This document shows, piece after piece, positions 25,627 through 33,289 of a stretch of DNA of 64,000 nucleotides. Origin of the DNA: SXOA01 sp046153945 (GTDB lineage: Bacteria; Planctomycetota; Planctomycetia; Pirellulales; Pirellulaceae); NCBI GenBank assembly GCA_046153945.1, contig JBJXFF010000012.1, positions 62,001-126,000 on the forward strand. The letters are read 5' to 3'. The stretch's first letter is position 1; every line of letters begins with the position of its first letter. The notes beneath the pieces are model-generated. The model was not told where the DNA came from, searched no databases, and was given only the letters and a program-made list of their open reading frames with translations. The position numbers and the translations under genes are program-made.

Positions 25627-26463
25627 ATGAAACTCAAGAGTTTATTGGAACTGATCGGGATTCGAGGCAAGCCCAAGCATTACCACTACGAACCGTGTGA
25701 TTTTGATTTAGGGAGTGGCTGTGTTGTCCATTATGCGCAGTGGCTACACCCTGCGGAAACCAAGAAGTCGATTACGCCGGAGCAGGTCGCGGCCTACTCA
25801 AAATATGTGGGCGAGGGAGACTTTTGCATCGATATTGGCGCGCATACGGGCGATTCCACGCTCCCCATGGCCGTGGCGGCGGGGAAAACAGGAATGGTGC
25901 TGGCCCTGGAGCCGAACTCGTTTCTCTACCATGTCCTGGAGAAGAACGCGCGGTCCAATACGCATGTGGCGAACATCAGAACCATGATGGCAGCCGCCGT
26001 TTCCGACGAGGGATTTAGTGAATTCGAGTATTCGGACTCCGGCTTTTGCAACGGCGGGCGGCATGAAGGGATTTCGTCGCTCCAACATGGGCATGCCTTC
26101 AAGCTCAATGTCTGGGGTGTCAATCTGAGCCAGGAATTGAAGTCGGATTTCGGTGACTTCCTGCCGAAGCTGAAATTCATCAAGGTGGATGCCGAGGGGT
26201 ACGATCTCTACATCCTGCGGTTCATCGCCGACATCATTACGACCTACCGCCCCACCATCAAAGCGGAGATCTTCAAGTTCACCAGCCCGGAATATCGTCG
26301 GGAAATGCTGGCGTTTTTCCAGGAAAGGAACTATTCGGTATTCAGAATCGCTCAGGAGCCCATTGGGATTGGACCACCGCTGACCAACGAGACTTTGGAT
26401 GAAATTAAGCAATACGATATCTTATGTGTGCCTGATTCCGCCAAAACGGACTCGCATTCATAG
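25627..26463 (+). CDS. FkbM family methyltransferase
   Basis: A 278-residue SAM-dependent methyltransferase. The start at 25627 (MKLKSLLELIG) is preferred to an upstream frame. The SAM-binding core is FCIDIGAHTGDST (about 72-84), followed by the acidic strand end in VLALEPNSF and the later LKFIKVDAEGYDL motif, all typical of FkbM-type enzymes that methylate hydroxyls of sugars or other small molecules. It stands between a small-gene pair and the folate gene. Substrate unknown, possibly a glycan. Confidence 0.88.
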   Translation: MKLKSLLELIGIRGKPKHYHYEPCDFDLGSGCVVHYAQWLHPAETKKSITPEQVAAYSKYVGEGDFCIDIGAHTGDSTLPMAVAAGKTGMVLALEPNSFLYHVLEKNARSNTHVANIRTMMAAAVSDEGFSEFEYSDSGFCNGGRHEGISSLQHGHAFKLNVWGVNLSQELKSDFGDFLPKLKFIKVDAEGYDLYILRFIADIITTYRPTIKAEIFKFTSPEYRREMLAFFQERNYSVFRIAQEPIGIGPPLTNETLDEIKQYDILCVPDSAKTDSHS

Positions 26464-26574
26464 GGCTGCTGGTTCCGGAGGAGCGTGAGCCTTATTGACA
26501 GCCTGCCCTCCTAAATGCATCGTCTAATTCTGGTCCCGATGAACTGCCCGCGCCTCACCCTGGAGTGAATTTCG

Positions 26575-27195
26575 TTGAGCGATACATTAATGGAGCTGAT
26601 GGACGCCAAAAACGTCATGCGGCGGGCGGCTTACGATGCCCGGAAGGCTCAGGCCGATAAGGAACGGGTCAGCGAGGTGGCCGTTGCCGCACTGATGCAG
26701 TTGCCGGAGTATCAGCAGGCCCGCACCGTCCTGTGGTATCTCGACTGCCGGTCGGAACTCCGGACGGGACATGCCCTTCCCGGCGCGCTGGCGAGCGGCA
26801 AGCGGATTGTGGTCCCTTATTGCACCGTGGACGAGCAGGGGGCGAATAAGCTTGGTCTCTGGTGGCTGCAGAACATGGACGAGCTGGTGGTCGGCAAATG
26901 GAAAATCCTGGAACCGCCGCGGGAGCGCTGGGGGGAAGACGGAAAAGAGATTCCGCCCGAGTGTCTCGATCTGGTCATCGTGCCGGGCGTCGGCTTCAGC
27001 CGCAGTGGCGGCCGGATGGGGAACGGCCAGGGATATTATGACCGGCTGCTGGAGCGGGTGCGGCCCGATTGCCCGCTGATTGGGCTCTGCTATGAATGCC
27101 AGTTGTTCGACGACCTGATCGTCGGCCCGCATGACGTGTTCATGGACAAGGTAGTTACGGAACTGGCGGTTTACGAAGGCCAAGGCCGAGCGTAG
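26575..27195 (+). CDS. 5-formyltetrahydrofolate cyclo-ligase
   Basis: A 206-residue enzyme that converts 5-formyl-THF with ATP to 5,10-methenyl-THF. The substrate- and nucleotide-binding signature GGRMGNGQGYYDRLL is at about 143-157, followed by GLCYECQLFDD. The displayed start is a TTG at 26575; the ATG at 26590 (MELMDAKN) is an alternative that keeps the domain whole. The gene is nine bases upstream of the Ftr gene on the same strand, which links folate and methanopterin C1 chemistry in one unit. Confidence 0.9.
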   Translation: MSDTLMELMDAKNVMRRAAYDARKAQADKERVSEVAVAALMQLPEYQQARTVLWYLDCRSELRTGHALPGALASGKRIVVPYCTVDEQGANKLGLWWLQNMDELVVGKWKILEPPRERWGEDGKEIPPECLDLVIVPGVGFSRSGGRMGNGQGYYDRLLERVRPDCPLIGLCYECQLFDDLIVGPHDVFMDKVVTELAVYEGQGRA

Positions 27196-27204
27196 CGCCA
27201 GCGG

Positions 27205-28161
27205 ATGGTCACTCAAGCCGGGTTTTGCTGCATGTCCGCGGTCATCGAAGACACCTATGCCGAAGCGTTCCGCAGCATCTACGTCGAGTTTCTGATCACG
27301 GCCTGCAACCAGCGGTGGGTCGAGCACGCGGTGAATTCCGTCACTGGCAATGGATCGAGCACGATTCTGTGCGACTGCGAAGCGGGGCTCGATCGCTACG
27401 TTGGTCCGGGCAGCGATGAATCCTTTGCCACGCCGGATGGCCGGCCGGGGGCCATAGTGCAATTGCACGTCCCCCGTTTCCGCAAGGACCGGGTCGAGGC
27501 CCTGGAGCGAGCGGCTCTGGTCCGCATCAGCCAGAATGTGCTCACCTGTCCGACGGCCGCGTGTTTCAATTTGATTGATTCCGAGGCATATTTTCGGATG
27601 GGGCGGAAGATCGCGTTTTTCGGAGACGGGTTCCAAAAGCGGATCGAGCGGCATGGCCGCAAGCTGTGGTGGATTCCGACTCTCGGAGGGGAGTTCATTC
27701 TCGATCGGCGGCTCGGTTATGCCGAAGGCCTGATGGGGGGAAATCTCTGGTATCTCGGGGAAAGCGTGGAGGCCGCCCTGGCCGCCGCGGAAGCAGGAGT
27801 CGAGGCGGTTAAGCACTGTTCGGGCGTCATCATGCCCTTTCCGGGCGGGGTCGCCGGCAGTGGATCGAAAGCAGGGAGCAAATACAGTTTCACCGTCGCC
27901 AGCACTTACGAAAAGTTCTGCCCGCAGCTCATCCAAGATCCGCGGGCGAAATCGGAACTCCCCGAAAACGTCCGCTCGATCATGGAAATCATCATCAACG
28001 GCCGAAACCTCGATTCCATCTTCCGCGCCACCCAAGCCGCCATCGCCGCCTCGGTGAATACCCCCGGACTTCTGACAATCTCCGCCGGCAACTACGGCGG
28101 CCGTTTGGGCAAGAGCTTTGTCTATCTGCACCCGGACAAGCAGCCGGCAGCAGAGATCTGA
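27205..28161 (+). CDS. ftr: Formylmethanofuran--tetrahydromethanopterin formyltransferase
   Basis: A 318-residue protein matching archaeal/methylotroph Ftr (also called FhcD) over the whole length: VIEDTYAEAF, EAGLDRYVGP, TPDGRPGAIVQLHVP, VLTCPTAACFN, FFGDG, GGEFI, MPFPGG, SGSKAGSKYSF and the ending ISAGNYGGRLGKS. It transfers the formyl group between methanofuran and tetrahydromethanopterin; in bacteria it belongs to the formyltransferase/hydrolase complex that oxidises formaldehyde. Planctomycetes are among the few bacteria known to carry such genes. Start may be 27205 or 27232 (MSAVIEDTYAEAF). No other pathway gene is in the window. Confidence 0.94.
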   Translation: MVTQAGFCCMSAVIEDTYAEAFRSIYVEFLITACNQRWVEHAVNSVTGNGSSTILCDCEAGLDRYVGPGSDESFATPDGRPGAIVQLHVPRFRKDRVEALERAALVRISQNVLTCPTAACFNLIDSEAYFRMGRKIAFFGDGFQKRIERHGRKLWWIPTLGGEFILDRRLGYAEGLMGGNLWYLGESVEAALAAAEAGVEAVKHCSGVIMPFPGGVAGSGSKAGSKYSFTVASTYEKFCPQLIQDPRAKSELPENVRSIMEIIINGRNLDSIFRATQAAIAASVNTPGLLTISAGNYGGRLGKSFVYLHPDKQPAAEI

Positions 28162-28248
28162 CGCGGCTTTTTTTGCTCGGTGGAGGATAGCAATTTTCGC
28201 TGAGTATCCTCTAACATGGTGTACTCACCGCGAGTCCGGGAGCAGTCC

Positions 28249-29316
28249 ATGTCCACATCATCTTCGGAGAACGAATCGACCGCAAGGTTTTTGGGAGGTA
28301 TTGTTGGGGTGGCAATCCTGATCGGCTTGTTGCTGGTGTTCGTCCTTGTCGTCTTTGCACCGCCCGAGGGGAGATGGGTGACCCACCCGAGAGGAGTCTA
28401 CGCCTGCTGGTGTGCTTCGCTGGTCATGTGCGAAGGAATTCTGCTTGGTCTCTTTATCGGAGGCTGCGGACTGTTCCTGGCTCCGCACGACGTCTCGGTT
28501 ACGATTAATCGCCCCTCGACGGTCATCGTGCTCGGCGGCGGCCTGATGTCGCTCGCTTGTGCCGTTCGGGTCTTCCTTTTGCTTGGTGCGGCGGTTGGCA
28601 TATTTTCCCACGCCGACATGCCAACTTCCGAGGATCGTGATCGCGCGGCCAAGGAGCAGGAAACCGCAAAATGGAGGGAGCGAGAGAGTGCACGCCGGGC
28701 CATTCAAAATGCGGAAAGTGACCGTGGCGCGAAGGAACTTGCGGCTTATTTTACTGCCGGCGGGTTGTGGAGTACGGAACTTTATCCCGCACAGGAGGAC
28801 GTCAGTGCAGTAGTCGAGTCTGGCTTTTCTGGTCCGTCCGGACCCGCCGGAGCAGGGGCCGGTCAAACGCGTCCGATCCGGCCGAAGCTAGTCGTACTCG
28901 TCTTCGGCCCGGCCGATTTTTTGGCCAAGACGACCTCGGTACAATTCGGCATGGCAGCGCCTGCCGGCGAGTCCATGCCTCCCTTAACAAGCTTCGCCGC
29001 GCTGGCTCCAGCTACGGACCCCGTCATCCGCGATGTCTACATCAAGCGTCTCGCGGAGGCCCTGGAGCAGCAGACCATCGCCGCGGCGATCGTCGAGATG
29101 GAACGACCCCAGGCCGAATCGCCACTCGGCAGCGCGGGAGTGTCGGCTGCGGGATCCGGAACTGGAGCAATTGGAGCAGGAGGGGACGCCTTCCCAGGTG
29201 CGGAAGCTGCAAAAACAGCTGAACTGGCGGAGGGGACCAAATTGCCACTCAAGGACGCCCGCCTGATTCGTGGCGATGAGTTTAAGAAGCTGGTGCCGCG
29301 CATCGTTGGCCGATGA
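28249..29316 (+). CDS. Membrane protein of unknown function
   Basis: A 355-residue protein started at the ATG at 28249 (MSTSSSENES). Three hydrophobic segments lie in the N-terminal 120 residues (VAILIGLLLVFVLVV, LVMCEGILLGLFIGGC, VRVFLLLGAAVGIF). A charged coiled-coil stretch follows (RDRAAKEQETAKWRERESA), then a soluble part and a Gly/Ala-rich region. No known motif. It is upstream of the YihY gene on the same strand, with 82 bases between. Confidence 0.72.
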   Translation: MSTSSSENESTARFLGGIVGVAILIGLLLVFVLVVFAPPEGRWVTHPRGVYACWCASLVMCEGILLGLFIGGCGLFLAPHDVSVTINRPSTVIVLGGGLMSLACAVRVFLLLGAAVGIFSHADMPTSEDRDRAAKEQETAKWRERESARRAIQNAESDRGAKELAAYFTAGGLWSTELYPAQEDVSAVVESGFSGPSGPAGAGAGQTRPIRPKLVVLVFGPADFLAKTTSVQFGMAAPAGESMPPLTSFAALAPATDPVIRDVYIKRLAEALEQQTIAAAIVEMERPQAESPLGSAGVSAAGSGTGAIGAGGDAFPGAEAAKTAELAEGTKLPLKDARLIRGDEFKKLVPRIVGR

Positions 29317-29398
29317 GTCTCTGGGCAAAATTTGCGTTTCCGGCACACAAGTAGCATCAGGCTACGCTGCGAACCTACCACTCTCCATCGGGCCGGCT

Positions 29399-30286
29399 AT
29401 GTGGCGATTGCTGTGCACCACGTGTAATGACTTCATCGAGGACGAATGTCCCCGTTTTGCCGCTGCTTTGGCGTATTATGCTATTTTTTCCTTGCCGGCC
29501 TTGCTGCTGCTGGTGATTTCGCTGGCGGGGCTGTTCGTCGGCAATTCCGAGGCGGCCAAAAAGATCGGAGGATTCTTTCGCGAATTCATGGTGGCCCGCG
29601 TTGCCGAGCAAATCACCTCGCAACTGGAGTTGTCGGGGCAGTTATCGCAAGGCTGGCAGTCTGGTCTGGGGGCTGTCATGCTGCTGGTAGGTGCCACAGG
29701 CGTTTTGGGGGAGGTGCAAACGGCACTCAATAAGGTGTGGCGTGTCGCGCCCGATCCCCAGCAAGGTGGCTGGCGCTCCTTCTTCTGGAAACGCTTGCTG
29801 TCCCTGTTGATGGTGGCGGCCATGTCGCTCCTGCTGCTGCTCTCGTTGGTGGCAAGTTGGTTTCTCGCGGCCACCGGTGCCTGGGCGAAAACGACCGGCC
29901 TGGAATCCGTTTCGTCGCCCTTGTTTCAAATCCTCGAGCATGCGGTTTCGCTGGGGCTCCTGTCTCTCTTTTTCGCGGCGGCGATTCGCTTTTTGCCCGA
30001 TGTGCGGCTGGACTGGAGTGACGTGGCGCTCGGGGGGCTGATCACCGCCTTGCTGTTCGCTGTTGGCAAGACCTTGCTCTGCTGGTATCTGGCCTGGTCC
30101 GATCCCACCACCCCCTTTGGGGCCACCGGGTCGCTGGCGCTGGTCCTCGTTTGGATTTACTACTCCGCCATGATCTTTCTCTTTGGCGCGGAGTTCACGA
30201 AAGTCTACGCCGACTGGCGCGGCAAGCGGGTCTTAGCCCGGGCGGGAGCGAAACGCGAGCCAGAAGTGGACAGCCAGGCCAAGTGA
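29399..30286 (+). CDS. YihY/virulence-factor BrkB family membrane protein
   Basis: A 295-residue inner-membrane protein. The conserved N-terminus DECPRFAAALAYYAIFSLPALLLLVISL and the motif TGVLGEVQTALNKVWRV identify the YihY/BrkB family. Six or so helices are expected; the last contain WIYYSAMIFLFGAEFTKVYA, the classical family ending. The start at 29399 (MWRLLCTTC) is chosen because upstream in-frame residues lack homology. Often mis-called ribonuclease BN; function unknown. Confidence 0.93.
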   Translation: MWRLLCTTCNDFIEDECPRFAAALAYYAIFSLPALLLLVISLAGLFVGNSEAAKKIGGFFREFMVARVAEQITSQLELSGQLSQGWQSGLGAVMLLVGATGVLGEVQTALNKVWRVAPDPQQGGWRSFFWKRLLSLLMVAAMSLLLLLSLVASWFLAATGAWAKTTGLESVSSPLFQILEHAVSLGLLSLFFAAAIRFLPDVRLDWSDVALGGLITALLFAVGKTLLCWYLAWSDPTTPFGATGSLALVLVWIYYSAMIFLFGAEFTKVYADWRGKRVLARAGAKREPEVDSQAK

Positions 30287-30303
30287 CGCCTTCACCAACC
30301 TTG

Positions 30304-30633
30304 CTATCGATAGTCTTCCCGAATCGGATAGAAGACATCGAGCGCCTTCACGGGCTTGTTTCCCGCCACAGCGCTGTGGACGATGCCGCCGGGGATCCGC
30401 CACATTTCGCCGGGCTGCAGGGTCTTGGTCTCGCCGCCGATAGTGAAGGTCAGTTCTCCTTCCAGGAGCATTCCCATCTGCTCGTGGGGATGGCTGTGAG
30501 GCTGGACGATCGCGCCGGGCTCGAACTCGACCAGCGAGAGCATCGTTTTTTCGCCGGCAGTGGTGAAGATGTTGACGCCGGGAAAGATGGTGTGGCGCGA
30601 GCAGTCCTGGCGGGTGACGTAATAGGGGGACAT
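30304..30633 (-). CDS. Cupin-domain protein
   Basis: A 109-residue single cupin. The metal-binding motif 1 (QPHSHPHEQMGMLLEGEL) and motif 2 (GEMWRIPGGIVHSA) are present, so a metal ion site is expected. Such small cupins are dioxygenases, isomerases or sugar-binding proteins; no function can be chosen. It lies convergent to the YihY gene, with 17 bases between the stops. Confidence 0.9.
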   Translation of the reverse strand: MSPYYVTRQDCSRHTIFPGVNIFTTAGEKTMLSLVEFEPGAIVQPHSHPHEQMGMLLEGELTFTIGGETKTLQPGEMWRIPGGIVHSAVAGNKPVKALDVFYPIREDYR

Positions 30634-30641
30634 GAGGGCGG

Positions 30642-30680
30642 GAGTTTTCAGTTTTCAGAATTCAGAATTCAGTTCTCAGA
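30642..30680. repeat. Heptamer array (TTTTCAG / AATTCAG)
   Basis: Tandem 7-mers with the shared end TCAG: TTTTCAG twice, AATTCAG twice, TTCTCAG. Located between the enolase stop and the cupin start on the minus strand. Confidence 0.8.
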
Positions 30681-30702
30681 TCTAATCCGAGAGGAAGTGG
30701 TC

Positions 30703-31989
30703 TTACGTGGTCAGTTCTTCCCAGATTCGCAGCAGTCGATTGTACTTGGCGAGGCGTTCGCTGCGGGCGATGGAGCCGATCTTGATGTAGTCTCCGCCGA
30801 CGCCGACAGACAAATCGGCCAGGAAGTCGTCTTCGGTTTCGCCGCTGCGGGCGGAGATGACGGTGGTGTAGCCGTGCTTTTTGGCGGTCAAAACGGTGTC
30901 AAAGGTTTCGCTCAGCGTGCCGATTTGGTTGACCTTGATCAGGACCGCATTGGCGGCTTTCTGATCGATTCCCTTTTGCAGCCGGCGGGCATTGGTAGCG
31001 AACAAGTCGTCCCCCACGATTTTGATTTTTCCGCCAAGTCTCTTCGTCAGCAGTTGCCAGCCTGACCAATCCTCTTCCGCCAGGCCGTCTTCGATGCAAT
31101 CAATGGGAAATTCCTCAACCCATTCCGCCAAACGCTCGACCATATCGGCACTCGACAGCAAGCGGCCCTGTTCCGCCTTGAGAACGTAAGAGCCGTTGCG
31201 ATAGAAGTGGGTGGAGGCCACATCGAGGGCGAGTGACACATCTTCGCCCGGCCGGAGTCCGGCCTTCTCAATCGCCCGCACGACATACTCCACCGCTTCA
31301 CGATTCGAGGCGAGTCTCGGACCATACCCTCCTTCATCGCCAACGAGGTAGCCTTCGAATCCATCCTTGTGCAGCAATTCTCCCAGGCGCCGGTAGACCC
31401 GCACGATCCATTCGAGGCCCACCGGATAGCTTGAGGCACCCTTGGGAATAATGAGCACATCCTGGAAATCAAGATTTCCGCCGGCGTGCTTGCCGCCGGA
31501 GATCATGTTGGTCATCGGGAGCGGAATCCGCGGCGCAAAACGAAAATTAGCTGCATTGGCTGCGGCTCGCTCCAACAGGGAATCGTGAATATGTCGGTAG
31601 AGCGGCATCCGCTTGTAAAGGGCCGCGGCGCGGGCAGCCGCCAGGGAGACCGCCAGGACGGCATTGGCACCGAGATTCTGCTTATTGCCGGAACTGTCCA
31701 GAAACCGAATCGTTCCATCGGTATCTTGCTGATCGCAAACGCATTTGCCCAGCAGCGCGGGGCGGATAAGCTGGTTCACATTGTCCACGGCGCGGCGGAC
31801 CCCGTGTCCGTCATATCTTCGAACATCTCCATCTCGCATCTCAAAGGCTTCCGCCGCGCCCGTGCTGGCACCGCTGGGAACGCTGGCGGTGGCGGAAATT
31901 CCTTCCGTCAGATGGACCGATGCTTCCACGGTAGGCTTGCCGCGGCTGTCAAGGATTTCTCGCGCGACAATATCAGAAATTTTGGCCAT
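30703..31989 (-). CDS. Enolase-like protein with altered catalytic residues
   Basis: A 428-residue member of the enolase family with the usual length and overall motifs: PSGASTGAAEAF, VGDEGGYGP (Glu219), DVASTHFY (Asp256), CIEDGLAEEDW, VGDDLFATN, LIKVNQIGT (Lys352), SARSGETEDD and YIKIGSIARSER (Lys403). Two residues differ from the canonical set: the Glu of the QEF motif is Asp177 (FQDVL), and the His of the SHRSGETED motif is Ala380. Both bind or position substrate in true enolases. This may be a paralogue with changed or lost activity rather than the glycolytic enzyme, so no symbol is assigned. Confidence 0.88.
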   Translation of the reverse strand: MAKISDIVAREILDSRGKPTVEASVHLTEGISATASVPSGASTGAAEAFEMRDGDVRRYDGHGVRRAVDNVNQLIRPALLGKCVCDQQDTDGTIRFLDSSGNKQNLGANAVLAVSLAAARAAALYKRMPLYRHIHDSLLERAAANAANFRFAPRIPLPMTNMISGGKHAGGNLDFQDVLIIPKGASSYPVGLEWIVRVYRRLGELLHKDGFEGYLVGDEGGYGPRLASNREAVEYVVRAIEKAGLRPGEDVSLALDVASTHFYRNGSYVLKAEQGRLLSSADMVERLAEWVEEFPIDCIEDGLAEEDWSGWQLLTKRLGGKIKIVGDDLFATNARRLQKGIDQKAANAVLIKVNQIGTLSETFDTVLTAKKHGYTTVISARSGETEDDFLADLSVGVGGDYIKIGSIARSERLAKYNRLLRIWEELTT

Positions 31990-32108
31990 ACCTTGAAAGT
32001 GATTATATCAGTGTTGCAAAAAAATACGGAAATTTTGAGCATGCGCCGAGGCACAAAAGTAAATGCCTATTAACCCCTCTTCGTTACGGGGAAATGCACC
32101 CAAATCGT

Positions 32109-33149
32109 TTATTTCCCGTTAACTTCAATGACCTGTCCGACGCAGACGATATGCTGCCCACGCAAAACGCGGGCTCCCCAGGCCTGTCCGACAATCACAC
32201 CATCGACCCCCGCCCGAACGGGCCAGGCCGCCTCGTCGACGCGGTCAAAATCGTGCAGCCGGCCGACGATGTCCCCCTTCTTTACCAAGATTCCGCAGGG
32301 GAGGACTTCCTCATAGTGACCCTCGAAGGGGGCTGAAGAATAGCAGTCGGCATCAACAATCGTCGCCATCTTTTGAGTGCCGTCCGCGTGGGCACCGATT
32401 GGCTTGATCTCGCCCCGCAACTGACCGTGGCGAATAGCGGCTGCCAGTATGCCTTGCCGACCGAAGGCGACTCCTTCGCGGTTGACCGCTTCTCCCCAGC
32501 CGAGTTCCGTGCCAACGGTGATTTTCCCCAGCCGCTCCGCTTCGCTGGTTAACAACCCCGGTGTCAGGTTCTGATAGACCATAATCAATGGGACGCCGAA
32601 CCAGCGGGCGGCTTCCTCGGTGGCTTTCGCCAGTTCTGGATCCGCAATGGGATGGAAGCTGGAACAGAGATCAAAGCGAATCTGATTGCCACCCGAGTGG
32701 AGATCAAGCACCACATGAGCATGGGGCCAGATTTGGCGGCGGACAAACTGGGCGATGCGATGCGTGATGCCAGCCAGGGAACGATTTTCGCCGGCTCCTT
32801 CGACAAATGCTCGATTCAGATTGACCCGGTCGGCACCGACACTGTCGCGCGTGCCAGTGCGAAAAGCTTCCGGATTGAGCACGGGGACCAGGATAATACG
32901 TCCCTGCACATCTTCGAGCTTAATCTCCCCCAGCAAGTTCTTGATCGCCGTCGGGCCTTCATATTCATTGCCGTGAGTCGATCCGAAGGCGACGAGCCCT
33001 TTGCCGGGCTGAGCCTTGGGACCAACGAAAACGGTGAGCGGAATCGTCTGCAAACCCCACATCGTGTCATGCTCCAGGCCGACCCAGTAGTCGCGGCGGC
33101 CAGGGGATTCGAGGTCGAGGTCAGCGGGGCGGATGATGGGTCGGGGCAT
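32109..33149 (-). CDS. M14-type zinc deacylase of the succinylglutamate desuccinylase / aspartoacylase family
   Basis: A 346-residue zinc hydrolase. Predicted metal ligands are His59 and Glu62 in GSTHGNEYEG and His151 in VLDLHSGG, with the catalytic Glu near GTELGWG (215). The C-terminal region (VKKGDIVGRLHDFDRV) is the small beta domain of the DoeB/AstE type. Members remove acyl groups from amino-acid-like substrates such as N-acetyl-diaminobutyrate in ectoine breakdown. No ectoine genes are nearby, so the substrate is open. The start abuts a heptamer array. Confidence 0.88.
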   Translation of the reverse strand: MPRPIIRPADLDLESPGRRDYWVGLEHDTMWGLQTIPLTVFVGPKAQPGKGLVAFGSTHGNEYEGPTAIKNLLGEIKLEDVQGRIILVPVLNPEAFRTGTRDSVGADRVNLNRAFVEGAGENRSLAGITHRIAQFVRRQIWPHAHVVLDLHSGGNQIRFDLCSSFHPIADPELAKATEEAARWFGVPLIMVYQNLTPGLLTSEAERLGKITVGTELGWGEAVNREGVAFGRQGILAAAIRHGQLRGEIKPIGAHADGTQKMATIVDADCYSSAPFEGHYEEVLPCGILVKKGDIVGRLHDFDRVDEAAWPVRAGVDGVIVGQAWGARVLRGQHIVCVGQVIEVNGK

Positions 33150-33154
33150 GGGGG

Positions 33155-33285
<131 letters not shown>

Positions 33286-33289
33286 AGTC

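Noticed and set aside
26587..28131. 514-codon antisense frame over the cycloligase and Ftr genes
   Set aside because: It covers two genes with strong family signatures and contains no recognisable domain. Typical of GC-rich sequence.
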